Part shown: in pieces, positions 54,635-64,000 of the stretch
Layout of the letters: every line of letters begins with the position of its first letter
How positions within the stretch are numbered: the stretch's first letter is position 1
The notes under the pieces: model-generated
What the model was told of the DNA's origin: nothing
What the model saw: only the letters and a program-made list of their open reading frames with translations
Database searches by the model: none
DNA from: Agrypnia vestita
Lineage: Eukaryota; Arthropoda; Insecta; Trichoptera; Phryganeidae
Length of the DNA: 64,000 nt
NCBI GenBank assembly: GCA_016648135.1
Contig: JADDOH010023735.1
Coordinates: forward strand, 168,166 to 232,165
Direction of reading: 5' to 3'
Program-made: the position numbers and the translations under genes

Positions 54635-55322
54635 GTAGTAATTAGAATTGCTTATGGTTTTTTCAAAATTTTAAATGTAACCGATAAAAGTCCAATGTTC
54701 ACTTTAATATGTAAGATACTTAATGTTGGTTAAAACGACCAGTGCTTGCATACATAAATGAGGTTTTTTCAAAGTAAAATTTCGAGGCATGTCTTTGGAC
54801 CGGTTTTAGATTATGCACTTTGACGCAAGCATTAAAATAATTACCTCAAGACTTTGTGTAAGGAGTCAAATTTATAAAATTGGGAAGACTTCGGTAGTTG
54901 GGTTATGTGGAAAAATCGACTAAACAACTTCAAAAGTCCCTGCTGAATACACGATCAATATGGCAAAGGAGCTAAGGAAGGTTGTAAACATGATGGAGTG
55001 ATGATATTTTAACTGTATTTGTATCTGATTGTATCAATGATTGGTAACCGATATTCAAACGTATGACTATCAGTACTAGATTCGGTTATATCTCGCCTAG
55101 CAATCATCGATATAATGAGATATTATACATATAAAATAACAGTTTGACCATCAATAGTGAGAGGAATGGAAGAAGACTCTTGAGGAGGCGAAGACCCACC
55201 AGGGGTCATAAAGCCAACTAGGTATGATACACTAATTACGGCTGTTATTGTAAAATAATGCATTCCATCGTAAAATAAATCATGATCACATTTTAATCCG
55301 ATGTATATTTATCCCCATCTAG
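54635..55322. other. Calsyntenin intron
   Basis: A scrap at about 55160-55215 (GAAGACTCTTGAGGAGGCGA, AGACCCACCAGGGGTCA) looks like the worn end of a LINE. Otherwise nothing recognised. Confidence 0.45.
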
Positions 55323-55505
55323 GCCACGAGTCGGACCAGATATTCTCCTTTGACGGAGTGACCACGGCCGCCGTTATCCCGGAGACGGTGTTGAACCACT
55401 CCCTGTCCAGCACCTTCTCCGTATCCACGTGGATGAAGCATCAGGAGCACCCCGACATGGACAAGCACCGCAAGGAGCACATCATCTGTCTGGCCGATGA
55501 CCACA
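55323..55505 (+). CDS. Cals: Calsyntenin exon (LamG-like domain)
   Basis: 183 nt after CCATCTAG, phase 1 on both sides, donor GTTAGT. It encodes GHESDQIFSFDGVTTAAVIP, ETVLNHSLSSTFSVSTWMKH and QEHPDMDKHRKEHIICLADD. GH.SDQ.F.F.G and FS.S.WM.H are the conserved strands of the calsyntenin LamG fold; ..KE.I.C..D leads to the next exon. Confidence 0.97.
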
Positions 55506-55816
55506 GTTAGTATACTTAAAATTTATAGCTTCTGGGATCTTAGGAAGAACATATTACTCCCTCCGAAAATTAACGTGAAATTATTGTTTATGAATAATCG
55601 TATCCACATAATTCTTTGACATAAATTTCTATTTAACCATATTTTTGTGCCTAGATTATAGAACTGCTTTAACACGGTTTAAAATGTCTTAGAGCTGGAT
55701 AAATTTTTACATTTATCGCTGAGCATTTTGAATGGTTTTTGTCCACCTCTATCAAACAAGTCGCGGGAAATTTTATTCTTGATGGATTGATGTCAACCTT
55801 TGTCATCTTGTTGCAG

Positions 55817-55944
55817 AAATGAACCGCCACCACTACGCCCTGTTTGTCAGGAACTGCCGCCTGATTCTCCTGCTCCGCAGAGACTTCACCGAGGGTGACG
55901 TCAACATTTTCAGACCCGCCGAGTGGAGATGGAAGATTCCGCAG
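55817..55944 (+). CDS. Cals: Calsyntenin exon (LamG-like domain)
   Basis: 128 nt after TTGTTGCAG, two bases completing a lysine codon, ending in frame before GTCAGG. It encodes MNRHHYALFVRNCRLILLLR, RDFTEGDVNIFRPAEWRWKI and PQ. MNRHHY.L.V..CRL is a signature of calsyntenins. The intron before it is only 311 bp and free of transposons. Confidence 0.97.
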
Positions 55945-56254
55945 GTCAGGATCGTCGCGTCATTTATCTGCTTTGCTATAATTTCGACAACACGATTTTC
56001 CTGTAAAAATTTTTCTAAATGGCCATACAATTTACGTTTGTAAAAAAGTGCAGAAAGTATAAATGTGAGATATTTTTATTCAAGTAAGAATTCTATGATA
56101 TAAAAAATAATCAAAATAATAAAATGAAATGCAGACAAAGTAACTAGAAACACACAGTCCCAATCTAGAACTCTCAGCAAGATAAATCAGTGCTCATTGG
56201 ATTACAAGATTTTGCACTTGTTATATTTTAACTTATTTAGTTGTAATTTGTTTT

Positions 56255-56695
56255 GAAACCAAATTAATTAATCAATTAGAAAGACATAAAGAAAAATCTA
56301 ATCCACGAAAAAATATTTGGCTACTACCGGTATTCGAACCCGGACCACCTCCTTTCCGGGGCCGGTGCTCTAACCATTAAGCTATAGGAGCCTTGTATAT
56401 TTCCATGAATACATCGACCTTATATGTAAGTCTTATTTTATTGATTGATTAATTTTTTATTACTGTCCATTTTTAGAAAAATCCACTTTTTTCTGATACG
56501 GGAGTTCAAATTACTTTGCAACACTGCCGCTAGATGGACGCTAGAATTAACCATTTAATACAACAGATATTATATTCAAGAACGGAATAAAAAAGGAGGT
56601 GGTCCGGGTTCGAATCCCGGTAGCAGCCAAAAATTTTTTTCGTGGATTAGATTTTTCTGTATGTCTTTCTGATTGATTAATTAATTTAGTTTTAA
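56255..56695. repeat. S3 tRNA-like repeat pair, head to head
   Basis: On the minus strand 56323-56398 forms a tRNA-like unit: GGCTCCT start, GCTTAATGGTTAGAGC D-arm-like segment, GGGTTCGAAT B box, AGTAGCC end with 6 of 7 acceptor pairs. A 5'-truncated + strand copy lies at 56593-56695 (GTCCGGGTTCGAATCCCGGT). Both are followed by the same roughly 65-base tail (CGTGGATTAGATTTTTCT). It is a SINE pair or a foldback built from a SINE, not two tRNA genes. Confidence 0.65.
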
Positions 56696-56775
56696 AATTT
56701 TCACAGAACTTTCTTCTGAAAAATTACAACTTCACAAATGTGAATGTGTTATTGGATATAGTTTGCTTTGTTTAG

Positions 56776-56953
56776 GTGTGCGACAACGAATGGCACCACT
56801 ACTCGGTGAACGTTCGCTTCCCGAATGTAGACCTGTTTGTGGACGGCAAGGAGCACAAGGCTGAGCCCAAGAACCCGGAGGTCATCGACGACTGGCCGCT
56901 GCACCTGACCAAGGGCATCACCACCACCTTCACAGTCGGAGCCTGCTGGCAAG
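56776..56953 (+). CDS. Cals: Calsyntenin exon (LamG-like domain)
   Basis: 178 nt after CTTTGTTTAG, starting in frame and leaving one base before GTAACG. It encodes VCDNEWHHYSVNVRFPNVDL, FVDGKEHKAEPKNPEVIDDW and PLHLTKGITTTFTVGACWQ. VCD.EWHHY..N..FP.V.L.VDG and VGACWQG are near-invariant in the family. This is the last exon visible. The next, expected to complete LamG, is absent from the 7 kb to the window end, so the following intron is long. Confidence 0.97.
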
Positions 56954-57048
56954 GTAACGGCCTTCAATATATCATTTTTATAAAATATCGTTTGGGAGAA
57001 TGGATAATCCTGATTTCAAAATAAACCTTTTTAGAGCGTATGACGGGT

Positions 57049-57180
57049 ATAAAAGCAATCGCAGTATATTCCATTGGGGTGTTTCTGTGATAAATACACT
57101 ACTCGAGAAAATTTCTCTGGAATCGATGTAACCTACTAATTAGAAATAAGTTTAAAAAAACAATTGGCACCTCAGTTTTT
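57049..57180 (+). mobile_element. M3 MITE, left-end fragment
   Basis: GGGTATAAAAGCAATCGCAG, then GGTGTTTCTGTGATAAATAC and ATTTCTCTGGAATC as in full M3. It ends against an AT microsatellite. Confidence 0.7.
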
Positions 57181-57189
57181 AAATTATAG

Positions 57190-57340
57190 ACTATATCTAT
57201 ATATAATATATATATATTTATTATATATATAAACTTTATTTACATATAGTTAGTTTATATATACTTTAGTCTATATATATATACCATAATCTAGACATAC
57301 TTTATACTATATATATATATATATATATACTTTAGTTTAC

Positions 57341-57366
<26 letters not shown>
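57190..57366. repeat. TA-rich microsatellite
   Basis: Mostly TA dinucleotides broken by CTTTAG/CTAAAG words, so the tract is self-complementary at several scales. 57367-57749 after it holds nothing recognised. Confidence 0.85.
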
Positions 57367-57371
<5 letters not shown>

Positions 57372-57749
57372 CGCTACCTATTGTGCGTCCTTTTATTTTG
57401 CATTATTGTGACGTCCACCAGTTCCACTAAAATTTCACTTATTTTTACATCGAATATTAGTCACTAAGGCAATACTATAAGTCCTTTACAACTTATTTTT
57501 CTGAAATTTTTACATTTTATTGATATACAAATATTCGTATATTAACAAGCGTAGTGTAATCAATTTGGACTCCAATCCACATTATCAATTATCGGGCGTC
57601 CCATGATATACATAATTTTATTTACATTTTCCTAACTATCGCAACTCCTCGTAAACAGTGCGACGCGCGACGTTGCCGCTTTTACCAATTACACTTTTTG
57701 TGCGGGATGCCGAAGGAAGATTTATTATTTTATGCTCTCTGGGGATGCC

Positions 57750-58165
57750 GCTACCGGGTCACTAGTACGTGTAGCGGGCGAAATACTTGCACGTATCATT
57801 TAGTGCATTTGATAATAATATTATTTCAGAAATCGTGATATTTTTTTCTGAGCTCATTTCTTCTGTTACGTCTTTAAAATATGAGAGCAATTCACAAGCA
57901 GAAGTGAGCGTGTCTATGTCTTCATTTATCAAATTAGGCGTTTCAGGATAATATATCGCTAATGTAGACATTAAACTTTTTTTGATAGTTAGAACCCTCT
58001 CGAACATATCATACGTATAGATATGGGCAAACATCTTGAAATTTGACGGCGTAGTGGGAGGAAGTTTGCGCATGTACCGTTCCACCGACGAGACCCAAAT
58101 TTTGTCTTCTGCGCATTCCCCCACTACGGTTAAGAATTGAAATGGCTGTAAATTGTACAAAATAT
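57750..58165 (-). pseudogene. hAT-family transposase fragment
   Basis: A 132-codon minus-strand frame ending at 57762 contains MFERVLTIKKSLMSTLAIYY, TLTSACELLSYFKDVTEEMS and SEKNITISEI. It matches the hAT/ZBED core region (W..T..ML.R.......L, then L.PF...T..LS......S..). It lacks the RW..T motif in frame, the zinc finger and the dimerisation end, so it is a fragment. No terminal repeats were found. Confidence 0.7.
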
Positions 58166-58895
58166 AGAAATTAAAGTTATTTTATTCAATAAAAATTCAA
58201 AGAAAAGGTTAAGAATTGAAATGTCGAGTTTTAACCGGATGTAAGCCCAGTATATTCTTTGTCAAGTGAACTTCTTTTACTTTGAAGGTATATTTTATTT
58301 ATTTCAATTTTGAATATTTTACCTGTGACGAAACTTATCGTCACGTAAGTTCTATTTTTTCTACTACTATTTTTTCACTTTGATATAAATTTACACATTT
58401 ACACAAAAACTATTATTCTAATATTTAGATAAAGTATGGTACTACTGCAAATTTCCAAAATACAAATATTGAAATCGGCAGATTTCCTCGTTATTTTTTA
58501 CACACATTTAACTTCAGCAAAATGTACCTTCCTTTCAATCTCTAATAAAATACTGCATTCTCCTCTTACGTATCAATTATCAAACAGACAACCTCACATA
58601 TGAGCTGTGCCTAATTATTTACTAGGTACATAAAGGACAGGAAGACAAAAGAGTACAGTGGACATAATATATCGGGATTTTTTATCTACCTACTGTAATA
58701 AATACTTGGAAATTTTTATTGTTTTTTCAGGTATCATGTAGGTAAATAAAACAAATATACAGATCAGATATCGCACGTTTAATGAGGTAGATTTTACATT
58801 TGCAAGTAAACATAATCATTGATAATATAATATATCTAGACTAGATATATATTAGGGTTATAATCACGCACATTTGATAATGTAGGTATATAGAA
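58166..58895. other. Unrecognised AT-rich intron interval
   Basis: No gene or repeat partner recognised. Confidence 0.4.
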
Positions 58896-59168
58896 TGTAA
58901 CAGAACTGGTCCACAATATTTTACAGGTAGATTCCTGCTATGATTATGAGTCAAAAAAAATATTTTTGCAAAACGTTGGAATATCATTACAGTAACTTAT
59001 ATCTAATACGAAAAATTCATTACCTTTAATACAAGTCAAATAGTATAATAAAAATCTTCCAATCTAATGGGGAAACATTCCAATATTTTGCAGGGTTTTT
59101 GTTATTTTATTAAACTTTTATTGAAACGAATGTTTTTTATGTAATCGATATAAGTTACTGTAATGATA
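58896..59168 (+). mobile_element. M1 copy 17, truncated and deleted
   Basis: Starts near GTAACAGAACTGGTCCACAA, carries AGGTAGATTCCTGCTATGATTATGAG and then jumps to the centre (TTTTTGCAAAACGTTGG), ending at CTGTAATGATACTTCG. The right arm is lost. Confidence 0.75.
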
Positions 59169-59686
59169 CTTCGTACGTACGTTTGAAACCTTTGAACGTT
59201 TGAAACCTTTTAATTTGAACTCACAAAGAAATAAATATGTACCTACATCTCAAGCAAACCACTCGGCAACGATGATCACTCTGCGAATGTACCTACTTGT
59301 ATTTATACATCCGCTAAAACATGAGGTCTAAAAATAGACTTGAGCTGTTAAAATTTTAGCTACTGGATAAAAGTATAATTTAGTCATAAAAAAGGGCCGA
59401 ACGTTTCATACGACCTACAGGATTAAAAGGCTTTTGTTTTAGTCCGAGCCACAAAATTATATTCACATTTATTATTTAAATGGAGCTAACTTGCACGTGT
59501 CCATCCGAAATAATAATCGACTTCTTTTGCAATAATGAAATAAGACTCGCGACATCCTCAAACGATTTGTGTTTTAGCGGTGTTTATCTTAAAGACGCAA
59601 TTTGCATGTGCGGGCTATCGATATATCGCATATATGTGTGAGTGTACGACAAAATGCGGCCGAATTCTTTCCCACTGCCCTCGAAT

Positions 59687-59722
59687 GACAAAACGCTGTA
59701 ACCCGGGTTACAGCGTTTTGTC
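59687..59722. repeat. Perfect 36-bp palindrome at the transposon's left end
   Basis: GACAAAACGCTGTAACCC followed by its exact reverse complement, centred on CCCGGG. Related but imperfect copies follow inside the left end and one lies at the right end. They look like multiple transposase-binding sites. Confidence 0.9.
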
Positions 59723-60113
59723 GGAATACGGCTCAATCAATTCTATTTGTCAAGACCTATAGATATGTATTTTTTAAATTATTTTTTTTCTTTCCGTTAA
59801 GTATTTAATAGTGTTCAAAATTCGATGCATCGTGCGAAAAAAATGTATTTTTATGACTAAACAACATAACCCATACTTGCAGTGTTTTGTCGTTACATTA
59901 CAGCCCTTGTCATACTATCCCTAAATGACTAAACGCTACAACCTATGCTTGCAGCGTTCTATCGTAACACATGTATAAGGTTACATCGTTTTGTCATAAC
60001 ATTGCACCCCGCTCCTGTGTCACGCGGCCGCAGGTTATGACCTGTCCGTACTGTAGTAAACGAAAATCATAACAAAAAAATATACCTCATAAACACTTAT
60101 TTAAAATATTGCA

Positions 60114-62585
60114 ATGCCGAAAAGCCGTGGTCATTTGTTATGTGAATTAGCCCGGCTAAAAAAAGCGGAGGATATGATTTCTCCAAATGAGGTAAGGCAA
60201 TATTTTAAAGGTACTTAATTTATTAACGTCAAATGATTTTCTTCGTTGCATACATGTATTCAAATATAAATATATTTTTAGGGACGTGAATTGCTTATTG
60301 ATTCACGATTGCATCCATCTTGTTCCGATTATGCAGAAGATCTTCAGCCAACAGACAGCGTACACCCAACCAAGTTACTAGATGTTCAGCCCTCCAATAG
60401 CACACAGTCTAGAATTTTGCTTGATATTTCTAACAAGACGTGGTTGAATTATGCTCCGAATTTGCCTGAAAAGGATCTTTCTTTCTCACAACTTTCTGAG
60501 AATCTTCTTGAATCAACTTATACCGATTATGCTGAAGATCCTCAGCCAACGGATAGCGTACACCTAACCAAATTAATAGATGTTCAGCCCACCAACAGCA
60601 CACAGTCTAGTATTTTGCTTGATATTTCCAACAAGACGTGGTTGAACTTTGCTCCGAATTTACCAGAAAAGGATCTTTCTTTCTCACAACTTTCTGAGAA
60701 TCTTCTTGAATCCACTGAATTTGTTCAATCAAATGCAGATATTTCTGAGAACATACCTTTTGTTGGACCAAATATAACCAAACCAGTTAAAATTAAACCT
60801 AAAGATAAACAGCAACACCACAAAACTAAACACCCACTTTTGCCACCTTGCAAGTCTACGTGCAGGAAAAAATGTTCAATAAAAATTAATGAACCGGAAA
60901 GAATACAAATATGGGAATCTTATTGGAAATTAGACATGCAGAAACGTAGAGATTTCATATCGCGTCATGTTTTAAAGGAAAAAGTGGCAGTTAGATATTC
61001 TGCAACCACTAAACGAAATAATACCTTGATTTGGAATTTATTAGGTATACAAGTCTGCAAGACCATGTTTTTACATTCGATTGGATATACAAACGATCAA
61101 GTCGTTCAAGCTGTGCTCAAAGCCAATTTCAAAAAAGGCATTGGTGCAATATCTGCAAGTATATCAGCTGCCCCAGATCTGAGAGGCAAACATAATCCAC
61201 CTCACGCATTTACGGAGGAATATGTCAAAGAAATAGATGAATTCATCGAAAGCTTTAGACCGATGTCATCGCATTATAATCTAAAACATGCACCGAATCG
61301 TCGATATTTGCCCATTGGCTGTACATTTTCCCTTATTTTTGAAATGTTAACTGAGCAACTCATCAATGAAGGGAAGAATAAATGTAGTTGGGCTTCATTC
61401 TACAATATTATAAAAAAAAAAAAAATATAGCAAAAGCATGCCCCGTTCAAGACATCTGCACCAAATGCAAAGAACATAGCGTTTCCCATCCAAATGCAAG
61501 ATCTGCTCTCCGAGAAGTTGAACAGGAAACAAATCAAGATGTGCAGGAAACAAACCAAGATATACATGATGTTCACAACTGTTCCGAATGTACCAACTGC
61601 GACATCTGTCGAAAATTTCCTCAGCACATTTTTAATAAAAAAATATCAAGAGAGCATTTGCTTGAAGATCAAAAAAATTGCAATCCAATTGTGATCCAAT
61701 TAAAAAGACTGTTATGTATACAGTGGACATGCAAAAGGTGATATCTTTGCCAAAATTATCAACAAAAGATTTCTTTTTCTCGAGAAAACTTGTAATGTTT
61801 AATGAAACATTTGCCCAACCAGGAGTAAATAAATCTGCAGTTTGTTTACTTTGGCATGAAGGTGAATCAGGCCGAAAGGCTTTCAATGTAGCCTCTACTT
61901 ATATTTTGTTCATTAAAAAGTATTGTCGGGATTTGGATAGACTTATCTTGTACGCGGATAACTGTAATTCGCAAAACAAAAACAAAACCTTATATTCTGC
62001 TCTTTTAAGAGTAATAAATGACCGCAACATGGAACTTAAATCAATAAACTGGAATACCTTGAACCAGGACATACATTTATGGCAGCTGACAGTGTACATG
62101 CATGTATTGCAAAAAAACTTAATGCAGATGGAGATCTATTCGATTTTGAGGATTATGTATCAATTATTAAAAAATCCCGTCGCAATTTAGAAGTGTACAG
62201 TTTTGATCACCGGGAAGTAATACTTTTTAAAGATGAAATGATACGTGCCTTTCCTCGGAACTACAATATTCAAAAATTTAAGATCGTAGAATTTAGGAGA
62301 GGTGAAGTAAACCTTTTTGTAAAAACGAATTATGAGCAAGAAGAATTTGAAAAACTAAATGTTTTCAACAAAAGTTTACAAACTGAAATGCAGAAAACCA
62401 TATCTAACAACTTTTCTGAAAATACAATTACGAATCAACCTCTGCAGTCAACACCTCAAGGAATATCAAAGGAAAAGAAGAAGGATATTATGAACCTTCT
62501 AAAGACAATGCCAATTTCACGGCGTACATTTTTTGAAAAGTTAGAAGTGAACGATAATACTCCCCAGGATGATCTTGATATGTAG
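60114..62585 (+). pseudogene. DDE-type transposase with one intron and three frame changes
   Basis: Exon 1 is 60114-60191 (ATG, MPKSRGHLLCELARLKKAED..., donor GTAAGG). A 90-bp intron follows; exon 2 starts at 60282 after ATTTTTAG. The frame then runs to a 14-A run at 61411-61425, where it shifts. It shifts again after an A7 run near 61675-61690, and again at GGAATACC near 62052, ending at 62583-62585. The joined reading shows a HNPP/RGKH block, paired cysteines (CPVQDICTKC), and an RNase H-like core. Candidate acids are D at 61726 (YTVDMQKV), D at 61957 (LYADNCNSQNKN) and D at 62088 (after EPGHTF). ADNC.GQNKN is typical of a transposase family common in arthropods, which I place tentatively near Sola. 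Three single-base shifts, no internal stops. Confidence 0.75.
60327..60722 (+). repeat. 198-bp in-frame tandem duplication in the transposase
   Basis: 60327-60524 and 60525-60722 are near-identical units of 66 codons, each encoding TDSVH.TKL.DVQP and LPEKDLSFSQLSENLLEST. The duplication keeps the frame and lengthens the N-terminal, probably disordered, region. Confidence 0.9.
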
Positions 62586-63019
62586 TACATATATTTATTT
62601 TTGATATTCCTATTATAGATATAAGGTTTTCAGTTATTTTTAAATCCTTTATATTAGTTTCGCCGCCGGCTGTTCTTCTTGCTGAAAATTTTTGGAAGTA
62701 AAAATTAACACACTTTCTCTCATTCGATCAGAAATGCCTGCATACTTGGTGTTAAAATTTAAATTGTTATTTTGCTTTATATATATTTAAATTGCATTAT
62801 AAATATAATTAAATTAATTTCACAGAAATACCTTTTTTACATATACCTACAGTAATTTATAATTACGTTATAATGTTTTTCAAATATTGTTGTCGCTTTT
62901 TTGTATTTGCTATTTTACATTTTAAAGATTCTGTTTTATTTTGTAAAATAAATCCATAAATACATGTCTTTCATCGATATTTTTCATGATTTTTTCATTA
63001 TATCGACTAACTGTGTCAT

Positions 63020-63056
63020 GACTAAACAATGCAACCCTAGGTTACATTGTTTTGTA
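63020..63056. repeat. Right-end palindrome of the transposon
   Basis: GACTAAACAATGCAACCC and GGTTACATTGTTTTGTA form an imperfect palindrome centred on CCTAGG, clearly related to 59687-59722. Confidence 0.75.
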
Positions 63057-63372
63057 ATAACAACATACGCATTTTACTTTAAATAATATTCCGACAAAAC
63101 ACGTTTTGGCCTAATTTGGATATACAGATGTGATTTTTTAGTTTACAGTCTTCTAATAATTTATAAAATAAACTTACAGCTATCATACGAATGTTATTTC
63201 AAGTTTCTAGGCCTACCCGTTTAGATTTCTGAACCCTTTTAAAAACAAAAACTTTAAACGCGATTATGATGCAGCAATCAGTGCTTCTTACGAAGTTACT
63301 TTCAAAAGCAAGCATAAAAGACAAACATTTTTTAAAGTAACTTCATTGTTGATGTTGATTATGATTACTTAC

Positions 63373-63577
63373 TTACTTACCATCACGCCGTTTCCCCTGG
63401 GGGTAGGCAGAGAGGATAGAGCGCCACACTCTTCTGTCCTGACATACAAATCTCGCCTCAGCCACATTCATACATCTTCGCATGCAAGCTCGCCGGTTGT
63501 TGAGCCTTCTAACGGGACCATCTTCCAGTATCTGGTTGATCTGGTCATGCCACGTTTTCCGTGGTCGCCCCCTCTTT
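63373..63577 (-). pseudogene. LINE reverse transcriptase C-terminus with intact end
   Basis: The minus strand reads an uninterrupted GRPRKTWHDQINQILEDGP, RRLNNRRACMRRCMNVAEAR and CQDRRVWRSILSAYPQGKRR, ending DGK and a TAA at 63373-63375. It is followed by AAGT repeats (TTACTTACTTAC on +). It is a better preserved relative of 20895-21300 and identifies the true C-terminus and AAGT-type tail of this LINE. Only the last 70 or so codons remain. Confidence 0.75.
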
Positions 63578-63589
63578 TATACGTATTGC

Positions 63590-64000
63590 TTATTATGTTG
63601 ATTATTTCTTAAAAAACTTTAATTACCTTTTGAAATACGGTGATATTAAAATTATTTTCCTTTTTATTTATCTTTAACAACAAGTAAGTATTACAAAAAG
63701 CAAGTAGGTACCATTTTATAACTTTTGAAATTAAAATAATTATTAAAATTTAATTGATTGTATGCGAGATTGATAGTATTGATTTCGCGAGATTGCATTT
63801 CCTAGTGTATACTTACCCATCTACAAAGCCAGGAATGTAGTGAAGATTCGTGTTTTGAAATAGTTGCTAAATTATATTTACAACACACTTATTTCACAAA
63901 CACTGCGTGTACGCCGAAAAAAAAGTCCCGGGGAAAAAGGAACAGAGTATCGTACACTATTGTAAGAATGAGTATGTTATTTTAGGCACCGTGACTTCAA
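63590..64000. other. Unrecognised AT-rich interval
   Basis: Window end; presumably still within the calsyntenin intron after 56953. No exon or repeat recognised. Confidence 0.4.

Larger units (their letters stand above)
59640..63105 (+). mobile_element. Near-complete autonomous DNA transposon (Sola-like?)
   Basis: Encodes a spliced DDE-type transposase (60114-62585). Both ends carry palindromic GAC(A/T)AAAC...GGTTAC...GTTTTGT motifs: 59687-59722, 59857-59893, 59924-59960 and 59970-59990 at the left, 63020-63056 at the right. GTTTTGTCGGAATA at 59716-59729 recurs inverted as TATTCCGACAAAAC near 63088-63101. Exact tips and target duplication could not be fixed. 59169-59640 before it shows nothing recognised. 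Confidence 0.7.

Noticed and set aside
57367..63639. Further calsyntenin exons downstream of 56953
   Set aside because: No segment on the + strand encodes the expected remainder of the LamG domain, transmembrane segment or tail.
1..64000. CRISPR arrays, operons, prokaryotic promoters or terminators
   Set aside because: The window is an intron-rich eukaryotic locus; no regularly spaced direct repeats with unique spacers were seen.

Overview
The window is AT-rich eukaryotic DNA with GC-rich, spliced coding exons in very long repeat-filled introns. The only host gene recognised is calsyntenin (Cals/CLSTN family, neuronal cadherin-LamG membrane protein) on the + strand. Nine consecutive internal exons run from 38832 to 56953, with consensus splice sites and consistent reading phases. 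The signal-peptide exon(s) lie 5' of 38832 and were not found. The exons for the end of the LamG domain, the transmembrane segment and the cytoplasmic tail lie beyond the window. Gene content, intron structure, a short TTAGG-like run and the transposon repertoire point to an insect. The order is not resolved; Lepidoptera is possible.

Almost everything else is mobile DNA. The dominant family, called M1 here, is a TA-flanked foldback MITE of about 470-585 bp with CAGGGTGT-type ends and at least 17 copies. Several copies are split by younger insertions, which makes the window a readable nesting record. Other families are M3 (ends GGGGTATAAAAGCAAAGGC), F2 (foldback), R4 (ACTAC-rich), R5 (dispersed repeat), tRNA-like SINEs (S1, S2, S3), several non-LTR retrotransposon 3' ends, a PIF/Harbinger-like MITE with TTA duplications, a hAT transposase fragment and two Helitrons.

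Four elements are flanked by TTAA (piggyBac-like). One, at 23121-25625, carries a complete 562-residue transposase with all three catalytic aspartates and a C-terminal cysteine-rich domain. At 59.6-63.1 kb lies an autonomous cut-and-paste element of another kind (Sola-like is my best guess). It has a spliced 5' end, terminal palindromes and an ORF broken only by three frame changes, each at or beside an A run.

The most unusual signals are: (1) a 504-bp Helitron at 6820-7323 carrying 23 in-phase heat-shock-factor pentamers; (2) hammerhead-ribozyme-like motifs at five loci, one of them a head-to-head pair in a 225-bp palindrome; (3) two different TTAA elements at the equivalent position of two copies of the same repeat; (4) the nearly intact second transposon. 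Intervals 1-38.8 kb and after 57 kb hold no recognisable host exon. A few GC-richer unique islands in the long introns could be regulatory.
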